Source of the DNA: Pohlia nutans
Lineage: Eukaryota > Streptophyta > Bryopsida > Bryales > Mniaceae
DNA length: 64,000 nt
Direction of reading: 5' to 3'
Assembly (NCBI GenBank): GCA_022496805.1
Contig: CM040092.1
Span: 18,804,113 to 18,868,112, forward strand
Part shown: piece after piece, positions 1 through 9,990 of the stretch
Layout of the letters: every line of letters begins with the position of its first letter
Position numbering within the stretch: position 1 is the stretch's first letter
Notes under the pieces: model-generated
Told to the model about the DNA's origin: nothing
Database searches by the model: none
Seen by the model: only the letters and a program-made list of their open reading frames with translations
Program-made: the position numbers and the translations under genes

Positions 1-861
1 AAGTTACAAAAGTGAGAAATGACTTTAGCCACCTCCATTATCTGCCCGAGAGAAGAACGAATAAGAAGGATTTTTATTTCGGGACGCGGAGAGCGAGTCG
101 CTGCCCTGACCGGATTCTACGGCACCGCCGCGACCGACAGGTGTCAGGCGTCGCTGTCCCGCATACTAAGTTTAGCGCCACCAGCTAAGTTTAACGCCAC
201 CAGGCTGGTGCTTCGTTTCTTCCCAGTCGGGACCAACGCTCGTTGAAATCCTGGAGCGATGGCGCCATAGCCAAACCAACTGTAATCTCGCTAGCCAACT
301 TCCTCAACCTCAGGAACTCATTTGTTCTTGCGAAGATACACTAACAACCAGTTTTGAATGTGAGTGTGATTGATAGGGCCAAACGGTAGGTGAATTCATT
401 CGTATTGACATTTCGGCGGCCGCTTTGGACGCTCTGTACACCGACCTCCGCGTATTTTGTTGAGCCTAACCAATTTTTTCGGTCTCAGAACGTTGCACAT
501 CACGAATTTGCTGTTTCTTGGAATTCGAGAGTGTTCATGTTTGGCATCGCATTGGTGGGGGAGTCGAAAGCAATGTGTTAAGGTGGATCTTGATTTCCTT
601 GTGACGGAGAGAGTTCTTAGGTAGTTGAGAGTTAGAAGGGAGTATTTTGGCTTTTGGAGATTTTCATTCGATTAGCAGCTCGAATTTGAGTTTTCTCGGA
701 GAATTCGAAAGCTCTGTTCGGGAGTGTTGATTTTTGAGAATTTGAAAGCAATGTGTTGAGGTGAATCTTGATTTGGAGTTTTTTTTGGAGAGTCGTTAGG
801 TAGTACGGGTTGTTGTTTTCGTTGTGGAGGAGAATTTCGAGCAGCGGAGAGGAGAGAGGAG
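1..861. other. 5' edge of window, no supported gene
   Basis: No reading frame here shows recognisable protein similarity; the longest are 60-100 codons and look random. The part directly before position 862 could be promoter and 5' leader of the putative gene that begins there, but I see no TATA box or other decisive element. Confidence 0.3.
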
Positions 862-2093
862 ATGTCCATACGCCAAAGAGTAACACAATGTCTGGAAAAG
901 CAGCTCCCAGATAAAACGCATAGCCGGTTCTGCTCGCCTTCAAGCTGTTGTTCGGGACACCGTGTCCGGTGGCACGAGGAACATGAAAACAGTAAACTGA
1001 TTCAGACGAGTGGTAGTTGTGTGGCGTCCGAGCGCATCCACCGGTCGCGAGAAACAGTCAAGGCGTGGCTGGAGTCCAGCCCTAGCTGCGTGGTTGAGGA
1101 TGTACATGATGAGAGCGCTTGCTCATCCTCATTTGAATCTTTCAGCTCTTCTCCCGCCGGATCTGTCGACCATCTCAGCTACACTAGCCGATTTCAAAAG
1201 ACCTCGCGTCCTGGCAAGGTTAACCCGCCAGATCATGCTAGGGTAAGCCTTTTTATCTTTTATTTGATGTGGCATGGCGGGAGAATTCTTTGACTTTGCA
1301 GGACGAATAAAGAATCTGAATTCCGCATTTTAATTTTTATTATTTTGGTTGAGTTGTGCAAATGAGCTATTGACAGTAGGTTTCTTGTCTGTCGCCATTG
1401 CAGTCAAGAACCATATCTCCTCCTAGATGCACAGCAAACAGAAATTCAGTGGACTTGTCAAGGATTGACTACAGCGGAGGCAGCTTCCTCATGCTCGCTT
1501 TTAAGAATGCACAATGTAATTATTCTCCAGATTTTCTCCTTTCTTTTGGATTTTGTGAAGTTCATATTTCTTCCACCAAAAAGGGCTGAATCGATGTTGA
1601 TATACGTGTGCTTCATGCGGAAACGTTCTTCTTGTGCTTACACCTGGAATTGTGGCATTTAATCGTAGATCGTGGCTCTTCATCTCCGCCTGCATTTCAG
1701 TATACGTCCGAAAATTTCAGGGACGATCACCTCCCGAATGAGAATGCAGAGGAATGCGGTTCTCCTCGAAGCGACTTCAGCGTAACCTCGGAATGGCAGT
1801 GCATTTTAGCAGCTGCAAATGCAGCAGGCATGAGCACACGCGATTTTTCTGGGAACAACTCTGAATTGGAGACTACGTGTGAGGTTCTAAACGTCTCCGA
1901 CCCCGACTTGGATTCCGCAGTTGGCAATCGTTGCGCACATCCTCATGTGGTGAGAAAGCCCTGCCGGACTCGGTCTATGGAGCTTCCACGCGTAGAGCAT
2001 ATGCATAATCGCTCTGCAAGTGGCGAGTTGGCAAACATGTTGGTGGGCGACAAGTACACGTTACAAACTGATTCAACTAATCTTGGGCCAAGG
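862..2093 (+). CDS. possible multi-exon plant gene, product unknown
   Basis: I do not recognise this product. A clear ATG at 862 opens 127 codons of Ser-rich sequence ending at AGG|GTAAGC (donor at 1243). A good acceptor lies before 1404 (GCAG), and another (TTTCAG) before 1701. The latter opens 131 codons, with the segment EWQCILAAANAAG, ending at CCAAG|GTAAGC at about 2093. Codon use and strong splice signals suggest a real gene or remnant. The phases of the middle exon do not join simply: its obvious donor near 1517 would shift the frame of the third exon, so the model is incomplete. Downstream it runs into the CPSF2 pseudogene block at about 2.22 kb, so it may have been cut by that duplication. 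Confidence 0.35.
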
Positions 2094-2224
2094 TAAGCAC
2101 ACGCGGACATGATTTATGGTAGACCACTAAGCCTTTCTTGTGGTTCTATATGCTTATTATTTATTGTTATTGTGATGGTCGGAAACGACCTCTGTATTTA
2201 ACTTTCGGTCACGGTGTATTCCAA

Positions 2225-3600
2225 GTTGTTGTCACAGATTATACAGTATGTTTCTATTGCTGCCTGTATTTACATATTTTAAAGGATCTTATCAATAGTC
2301 TTGCTTTTTAATCTCCTCCATGTTTTAGGTGCTGCTGGATTAGATCCCTGTTCTGTATAATAGCAGCTCTAGAAGACCCTGAGGCGCTGGATAGATTTAT
2401 AGGCTTGAGAAGAGCTCTCATGAGACTTTGGTTTGTCGTTTTGTCTTCAGCTGTACATCATGCGCTTTAATCATCAGTTTTGTGCTGAATTAACAGGTTC
2501 AAGTAAAGTGCGCACTGTACTACATGGATTTTGAGGGGCGTCCTGATGGTCGTTCCATCAAAAATATTCTAGCTCACGTTGCTCCTATCAAACTTGGAAG
2601 ATGATTATGCACCTTCCTCGGTTAGTCCACTTCTCTTGACTGGATTTTGCCATGAACAAAACATTGCTCATATTACTTTATCTCGTCTTTGATTTTATGT
2701 AGCCTTAAGCTTAGGAGATGGTGTAAGAAATGTGGGATTTGTTGCTTTTTTAATTTCGAATGTTGGTTCATGAAGGTGCTTGTACATGGATCAGTAGAAG
2801 CCACAGAGCATCTGAGCCAGCATTGTGTGAAAAACGTGTGTCGGGATGTGTATGCTCCCCATATTGGTGAAACATAGGATGTTACCTCAGATTTGTGTGC
2901 CTATAAGGTAGTCAATCTGCTTTTAAAACGTATGGTTGTTTATACTCTTAAATTAGTTGTCATTAATTTCCACGTTGAACCTCACAGTTCTCATTCAATA
3001 AGAAAGATTTTTACAGCCTATATCAATCGATGTGTTACAGCTTGTTTTTAGGGGAAGTAATGATGAAAGTGGTTTGCTTATTAATTAGGAAATGATGAAT
3101 TTTTCATGCAGAGTGGTGGAAGCCAGCAGTTGGTCATTGAGGCCCATTGTCTGAAGAATATTACAAACTACGAGATCTTCTATATTCTCAGTTCTACATG
3201 CTATAGCAGCTTACATTAACCTCATCAAGGATCACTTCCTATGCGGGAGCAAGCTGGCAGAGGAGTGTTCTGAAACGAGAAGTCAAATCAGCAGCCTCAT
3301 TTGAGAATCCTCACTGCTTCATTTGAGAATTGACCTGGAGAGGAGAGAAATGTTTAGGTCTTAAAGACACCTGACGATTCCAGACGGAAACAACGGCTAG
3401 ATTTACCAACTAGAAAGGCTTTTTCTTCTGTAATGCATCAGTTCATGTATTGCTTTCTGAGTGGTACACAAGGTAGTACATCAAGTGGATAGGTCAATAT
3501 TTTGAAATGCATAGTATCTCCAAGTGAAACAGTAATTCTGAAAGTTGTTGAAAACAAGATGTTCCATGATTGATGGGTTGACATTAGGCCTAGTATTGTT
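2225..3600 (+). pseudogene. CPSF2 (CPSF100) 3'-terminal pseudogene fragment
   Basis: This is a diverged copy, in opposite orientation, of the 3' third of the intact CPSF2 gene at 47788-54259. It begins near the end of exon 12 and retains exon 13 (2496-2594), exon 14 (2776-2907), exon 18 (3112-3206) and about 350 bp of 3' flank. Exons 15-17 are deleted. Disabling changes are visible. The exon 13 donor is GG instead of GT. Exon 14 has an in-frame TAG at 2875-2877 where the intact gene has CAG. Exon 18 has lost one base (95 instead of 96) and is frameshifted before the final stop. The copy lies upstream of PAL copy A, as the intact gene lies upstream of PAL copy C. Confidence 0.9.
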
Positions 3601-3640
3601 TCTGGGTGACACTCAACAATCCCCAAAGCTTGGCAATTAA

Positions 3641-4204
3641 CCCCTAAAGGACCAAGTGTCCTAAATGGTACATTTTCAATGTTCCGGTAGGTTACCATGG
3701 TGTCATTATTCATCCTGATTTTTTGAAAAATACTATGTGACTTTGGTATGTTGATAAAAAAATGGGGATCCAATTTTTTTGATTCCGACTTCGTAAGTGG
3801 AAGTTATGGAGAGAAGGAGGTTTGTTTTTGGGAGAATGGACAATACTGAGAGGGCTTAAAATGAACCTCAAAAATGATTTTTATGCATCTCTAACTGTAG
3901 GATCATGCTTTAGACTTCTAAAAGAATGCATAGTAAAATTTTCATAGAATTTGACCATATAGAATGCTTGTTTATAGCGTATAAAATGAAAAGATGAAAT
4001 AACAATTTTTTTTGACCTTTTCACAATGCCTTTTAAGACATGGGAAAAATTGTTAAAATGGTCAAAAAAAATCTTCAATTTTTTGGAATGTTCAAATTGG
4101 TATTAGCTATCAAGAGCCAAAAAAAATAAAAATGCACAAGAAAACAAATAGAATGAAGTGAAAATGATGCTTAAAAACAACAAAACCCACGACCCTTTAG
4201 GGGG
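3641..4204. mobile_element. TTAA-flanked non-autonomous element, type CCCCTAAAGG
   Basis: A 564 bp element is bounded by TTAA on both sides (3637-3640 and 4205-4208). Its ends are imperfect inverted repeats, CCCCTAAAGG at the left and CCTTTAGGGGG at the right. It has no coding capacity. The paralogous position beside PAL copy C (47367-47370) has a single TTAA and no element, so this is an insertion. TTAA target duplications and CCC ends fit piggyBac-type or Sola3-type DNA transposons; no transposase is present, so the superfamily is inference. Confidence 0.75.
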
Positions 4205-4208
4205 TTAA

Positions 4209-4748
4209 CCCTTTCAGGTGCCTTCGTCCACATAGTGGACGCTGAACAAATTCAAACTGTTAGGATTCCATTTTAATTGGACAGTTTTCATCCACCAAAA
4301 TTTCTCATGGTTCTTGTGCAAGTTGACTATCTTTTGTACGGTTTGGATCTTCAAAATAGGTTATTATGATTTTTGGAAAAACAACAGAAGTGGTTTATGT
4401 CAAGTTTCATTCTTAGTTCAAAAAGTGAGACCTTGAAGATGATTTTCCAAAATAAGTAGAATCAAATAATGGAAACCATACCATCTCGTAGTGCATGTTA
4501 TTCCAATTTCATTCCAATATATTTTTTTAAAAATCCGTCAATTCATGATTTTTAATTGAATTTCAAAAGAAAATCTTGCAAAATTAATAAAAATTTATTT
4601 TAAAAAAATATGATAAATCCAACCGTATAGATGTGATCTTCACATTGACATTTACAACTTTTCTTTGTACATCAACTCCATTTTTGGTTTTCATCAAACA
4701 TTTTATAACGAATCTTTGAAAACAGCGATGAACTGGGACGTTAAAGGG
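4209..4748. mobile_element. TTAA-flanked non-autonomous element, 540 bp family
   Basis: A 540 bp element between TTAA 4205-4208, shared with the preceding element, and TTAA 4749-4752. The left end starts CCCTTTCAGGTGCC; the right end is GGGACGTTAAAGGG. A subterminal palindrome, CGTCCACATAGTGGACG, lies at 4225-4241. Close relatives of almost equal length are at 35416-35960 and 55401-55941, and share long internal blocks such as the run TTTATGTCAAGTTTCATTCT. Non-coding. Confidence 0.8.
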
Positions 4749-4778
4749 TTAAGGCTTCACACTATGGCCGAAAGTCAA

Positions 4779-4854
4779 GAGTCTGTCGAATCATACCAAT
4801 CAAATTGCACAAAGCTATCAATTTATAATCTAATTGGTGGAATTCGACAGACTC
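4779..4854. mobile_element. small foldback element
   Basis: A 76 bp segment begins GAGTCTGTCGAAT and ends ATTCGACAGACTC, exact inverted repeats; the stem continues inward with CCAAT/ATTGG pairing. The paralogous sequence near PAL copy C lacks it and passes from TTAA to the ACTACCCTAATC block. It may be a very short MITE or a remnant of a larger foldback element. Confidence 0.5.
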
Positions 4855-5011
4855 GGTCCTAAGTACTACCCTAATCGATTCAATCAATAATTTAGAAATC
4901 TAAATTTTCGACTATCTGTAGTTAGAATTGCTGAAATCCATTTTGGCTAAGATAGACCTATATATAGTGGCGCAAGACAATGCATGGAACTCAACTGGTG
5001 TAGCACTTTAA

Positions 5012-5270
5012 CCTTGGAACACTGGAAAGGACACTTATTGTCCGACACATGAAGAAAAAGGGGCAAAAAGTGCTTTGGGATTGTTTTTCATCAATTTTGG
5101 AATTGTTTTTCATCAATTTTTCATCCATTTCGTGGATGGAACATGTAGTTGCTGTCTATATTGATAGCTTTTGTATATACAATGTGCACACAAGGGTCTT
5201 AACCCTTAAACGTCAAGAAGGTCTTTGGAGAGCAGTCCCAGGAGCATCTTCAAAAGTCTACAATAGTTGG

Positions 5271-5302
<32 letters not shown>

Positions 5303-6467
5303 GGCGAGCCTGCCTTTTGCACTGTTTTGTTGTTTTTAATAAAAAAATTTGTTTTGACTCTCTCCACAGTTGCTGCCCGATTATAGCTCCCCCTTCCCTC
5401 GATTCCTTCATTTGATTGTGGATTGTTCCACAATTGTTTAATTTAGGCATATTTGCTAAATTTAGCCTCGCATTTTCATCACCTCTCCAAAGCACCAATC
5501 TATTTCAAATTTGGTTGAGAAAATCCACTTTTTCTCCATTATTCTCTTATAAATAAGCCCATGGGGCTTGCTTTAACGTTTAACGGTTAATTGCCAACAG
5601 AGTAGTAAAAATGCACCATATTGTAGTGTATTTTTAAGTTTTGAGGATCTTTTCACCAAACTTCAATTTAAATCATTAAAATGATATGTGTTTTGAATTT
5701 AAGCATAACTAGCTATATAAAGTTTATCAAATTTAGTTTCTACTACACTTTGATTTTTTTGAAAAATTTTAAGTTTTAAATTTCTTAATATGGTCACAAG
5801 TTGAATGCCCATTACCATGGGATGGTTATTTTGGCTAATTTTACGGTCACGGTAAAAAATTCCACCATAATGATCTTCATTGTGATTTACACTCATGGTA
5901 GAAATTTTGGCGTAACTGAATATATATTATTTTTTAACATGTAGTATGCACATGCATTCATCTACTAAAATTATAATATTGAATTTTCATGTTAATTACA
6001 GTGCCAAAATAAATTGTGGAATGTGATGCCAATTCCATATTAATTCTATGGTAATAGAGTTAACCGAAAAGGAGAGAGAATACATGTTAGGTGAGGTGAG
6101 TCTGACCCGTATCTAAGGTGTCCAAGCAAATTGGCATGGTTTCCAAAGAATCCAAAATAGAAAGGAGGATGAACTAGTTTTGCCGTCACAAAGGTGGCAA
6201 AACTGAGACTAAGGTGAGTTCACAGAGAGCCAGAGCTTGGAGGCGATGGCCCACATCCAATTTGAGATTAGGTGGCTCTGACAACTTAGATTGACTTGCA
6301 AAACTCATATCTAAAATTGAAGTTGGAGGGTGTTTGGTTCACTATATGCTTCAGTGATTTCGATTACAATCAAAGAGGACATAGGCTTTGGTTTCCTGAT
6401 ATTTTGGGGATCAAATTACCTGTTCTGATTTCGGTTAACTCAATTAGGCCCATCCTTTACGGGTTAG
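5012..6467. mobile_element. TTAA-flanked insertion with a nested second element
   Basis: Flanked by TTAA at 5008-5011 and 6468-6471. The paralogous PAL C flank has a single TTAA at 47218-47221, with matching sequence on both sides, so these 1456 bp are absent there. Its left end carries a subterminal palindrome (GGACACTTATTGTCC) like the other TTAA elements. Terminal inverted repeats are poorly preserved. A second TTAA element (5203-5586) lies inside it. No protein is encoded. Confidence 0.65.
5203..5586. mobile_element. TTAA-flanked element, type CCCTTAAACGTCAA
   Basis: A 384 bp element between TTAA 5199-5202 and TTAA 5587-5590. Ends are CCCTTAAACGTCAAG and, inverted at the right, CCGTTAAACGTTAAAGC. 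It contains a long homopolymer A run at about 5271-5300. The same family recurs in reverse orientation at 62863-63243 and as the outer element at 35070-36191, sharing an internal block with GGTTGAGAAAATCCACTTTT. Non-coding. Confidence 0.8.
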
Positions 6468-6573
6468 TTAATAAAATCACAATCTGAATAAATATTGCAC
6501 ACCATCCTTACCAATAAAGTCATCTCCTTCGCCAGGTCAAGCCAGCCAAATTTGCCAGAATCTTAACCTTTAA

Positions 6574-8148
6574 CCCCTAACCGTCCCGACGTCCATATTT
6601 TGGACGTTTTTGGGGTACATTCACCTGCGAAGAGCTGTAACTTTTGTAAAACGCGTCCAATATTTATGAAATTTTGGAAAAACAAACGGGATGATGTATG
6701 GAATGAGTGGTAAAAATTTTAGATCAATCCGAGATGTATTGAATTTTTGGTGATCATTTGAAAGTAGGGTCCTTTTTTTTGGACAGTTTTTGTGCTTTTT
6801 GATGGCTGCAACTTCGGGGGTTTGTATCTCCTTCATCCCATGTCCGTTTTCAATAAAAATTATTGGGTTGGATTCCCCTTGAAGTTTAGTTATCATGGTA
6901 GCAATTCCATGTCAATCCATGTTGTTCTGAATGTTTGGGAGTTGTTTTAGTGCACGGGTCTAGTTTGGACACGTTTTGCTTTTTGGGTCAAATGGGTCAC
7001 TTTTTGGGCTACTTTTTGACATTGCAAGGCCATTTTAGGGCACATTAAATTTTTTCATGAGTTTTTTTGGGTACCAATATGTTTATATGATGATTTTGAA
7101 CTACTTTATAATTGAAAGTTTTTTCATTTGAGTAATTTTGAAAATAAATTTCACCTCTAATTGTGTTGCTAGGAAAATTTCAGCATCCTTTTTAAACACT
7201 AAAACACTATGATCTTGCAATCTAGATGACCAAATGACTCCAAATTTGATCCACGTGATCTACAACATGTATATTACAAGATTGTACGGTTGAGATTCCT
7301 ATACATCATTTACATTTAGACCTATAACACATCAAAAGCAATGATGATTTTAAACCCAAAATAGCTAAGGAAGCTTAGGAGTTAAGCACCCACACTATTG
7401 TTACCCAATCAAACCTCACCATTTTCACACATTTAAAAATATTTTATCTTTCTTTTGGTACTTTTTCCATATGAATTATCCTTAAACCGATTTATCTTGA
7501 ATTTCATAATTATGTAAATAAAAATGAATTTTATATCATTTCTTAAAGGCTTTTATTTTGTAAAAATCATAGTAATTACACAAATTCTTAGAATAGTATG
7601 ACATTTCTTTAGGGAAAATGTAGATAATAGTGATGAAACATAAGGTATAGGTGCCATGCTTCTTGAACTTACATAAAAGAAAATTTGATAGAAAAGCTTT
7701 TTCTGCATTGGATAATGGTCTGATATGGGTACCCGGTTACACGTAACCATATGTGTGACTGTGTGTAACTCATTTTATGCGTGCCAAAAATTACGTTTTT
7801 AACACAGTGTATGTGGCTCCTACTATGCCATCTACAACACCATCTAATTTTTGTACTTTTTCAATATTTTTTCATTACCAAAAAGATTATTTTCTAAAAT
7901 CATACTAATTCAGGAGGGAATACCCATATCAGGCCATCACCCCTGTTGTACATTGGAATTTTAGGGTTTTGAGCTCTGAAATTCTATAAAAAAAATTCAA
8001 TTATAAATCTTTTGAAGAATGGTAAATTGGACTAAAAAGTTGAAAATAGCTCCCACACCTTTTTAGTTGGGACATTTTCATTTGAAGATTAGCGTTTGAC
8101 TCAAAAACGACCAAATTGACCCCACGGGGCTACGTAAACGCCTAGGGG
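6574..8148. mobile_element. long TTAA-type element, 1.6 kb
   Basis: Begins CCCCTAACCGTCCCGACG after TTAA 6570-6573 and ends GTAAACGCCTAGGGG before TTCA 8149-8152, a likely one-base decay of TTAA. The paralogous PAL C flank reads TTAC at the matching site (47123-47126, complement) and continues into the same TTCTGGGAGTGGCC-like sequence, so it lacks the element. The right ~200 bp resemble the right end of the element at 13454-14328. A subterminal palindrome GTCCATATTTTGGAC is at 6590-6604. No recognisable transposase. Confidence 0.7.
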
Positions 8149-8208
8149 TTCACTGATTTTGGGAGTGGCTACTTACACACTCAAAAAAATGGGCAAAAAC
8201 GTGGACAA

Positions 8209-8905
8209 CATAGCATAATAGAGCAATGGGAACCAACACCCTTTTGCAATGAAACCACACTCTAGTTACAATTAGAAACTAAGTTTAAGTGGCAATGACA
8301 CTGTATCCCCAAAATTCATGGAATACAAATGACATTCCTTCATTCCTTTAAAAAGTGGATTCAAGTGAAGATTCTCATTCAATCCAGTTTTCATTGCTCT
8401 GCTCTATTAGAGTTATCCGCAAAGTACCCCAAACCCTGGGTTTGTAACCTCCAAATTGAAAAGCACATGGTCGCCGATGCCACTGGCAGGGTTCACTGTA
8501 GACCAGAAATAGAACTCAGGAAAGACTCAATTCAGCCGTCAAGAATTCCAAAACACCAGTTTTGTCCTTGCTTTTACTGAACGCCAAGTCAAGTCACAAA
8601 TTCCTTGTGTGGTGGTGTCAGGGACGTTGGTTGATGGGAGGGACTTGAATTTCGAAGTTAGATCTTAGATCTAAATGAGGGAGGTAGTGGTAGTAAACAG
8701 AGATTTGTGCCATTTGTGAAGATTTTTTTTTGGGAGATTTGTACCATTTGTGGCAACTGACACCTCCATAAAACACTCAAATCCTGAGTTTATTTCACAG
8801 GATTACTTTGCGGCTACACTCAAATACAATTTAGATTTTCTTTTCCATGAAAAAAGGAGGACAAAAGACCGGTTCCCTTTACAAATAACTCTATTCTCCT
8901 ATGAA
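8209..8905. mobile_element. insertion containing a CATAGCATAATAGAGCAA-type MITE
   Basis: Sequence from 8209 to about 8905 is absent from the paralogous PAL C flank, which passes directly between the two homologous borders. The first ~200 bp (8209 to about 8413) match 57051-57268, whose far end is the inverted form TTGCTCTATTATGCTATG, so this is a repeated MITE with an ~18 bp terminal inverted repeat. The remainder holds no recognisable feature. Confidence 0.55.
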
Positions 8906-8909
8906 AATC

Positions 8910-9990
8910 GCAAAAGTACTCTCAACTTTTTCCTAAAATCACTGATATTTGGATAAAGTGCCTTATAATATGGATGATTCTATCCAATTATCCATTACCT
9001 GCCAAAATTCCAGGCCGTCTGTCGCGCTTACCACTAGAAAAGCAAAACAAATTCGCTGGGTCTAGCCCTGACTCATCCTCCGATTCACACGCCCCCCAGG
9101 AATTGCAATTACAATTGTTACAATTACTACTGTAATTATATTTGCCACAAGAATAATTTAAAATTTAACTCTAACTTCAAGACTTGCACACAACCTCGAA
9201 GACGGAAGAATTCTCAGACACAGCGACACACCAACTGGCTGCGAGGCTGCTTTCGGTACCCATTGATCAACCGGGCCAATATAATTCCACAAATCCACAC
9301 GGTCAAGCTCACCAAAGCTCCACCTTTTGCCCTCCCTCGTCAACAAAACCTCAGACTTGAATTCCAGTCCCAAGAGGTCGCCAACAGCGACAATGCCCCG
9401 CTAAAAGCGTTCGTGTCAACGATGGAGTCAAAAAGCGGACCTCCACGTTGGTAGTCAACAGGGGTTCCTTGACCCCATGCTTCGTCCACTGGACCCAATC
9501 AATAGAACAGATTGATTCCACTCGGACACCTCATATAAATACCGACCTTGGCAGTCTAACCATCACAACCCATGTCCAGCCGTCCGGAGTTCTACAGTCT
9601 ACACACACCTCGAGCTCTGGACACTCATCTGCATCGACTGAACTACCTAGGAATACATCTGGAACCTGAAGTTTCTCATCTTCGCCAATGCTTAGCTCAT
9701 TCAACTTCTTCTACAGATTGAACCAAAACTAGCTGATCGATCACAGAACCATCTCTTGCTACCTCCACAACGCCATTTCGATCATCCACGACGTACCGCG
9801 TAGAATTGCACGGAGTCTGGCTGGCACTTCTACGTCGGTTTCATTCGACATAGATTGATTGATCTCTGGGTGTAATTCATTCGGGAATTTCTGAAGGCAA
9901 AGTTCGGGGTCTAATCAACCGAACAGTAGCTCAGGACTTGCATTGAATTCGCTGCAGGCTCCAATTACTGTTCAAGGTATATATAATTCA
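8910..9990 (+). promoter_or_regulatory. PAL copy A promoter and 5' leader
   Basis: A TATA box (TATAAAT) lies at 9534-9540 and a CCAAT-containing block at 9491-9522, reading CCAATCAATAGAACAGATTG, i.e. AATCAAT followed by ATTGATT. The stretch from about 9290 is conserved in the PAL B promoter (36268 onward), and the whole segment from about 9020 is nearly identical, inverted, upstream of PAL C. Several TTGAC/GTCAA cores (the WRKY W-box core) occur in the conserved part. A short in-frame extension of the coding frame exists upstream of the ATG but begins only with TTG. Confidence 0.7.

Noticed and set aside
9943..9990. Upstream extension of PAL A (and of C) by 16 codons
   Set aside because: Begins only with TTG and is not conserved in copy B; the ATG just after TATATAATTCA is shared by all copies.
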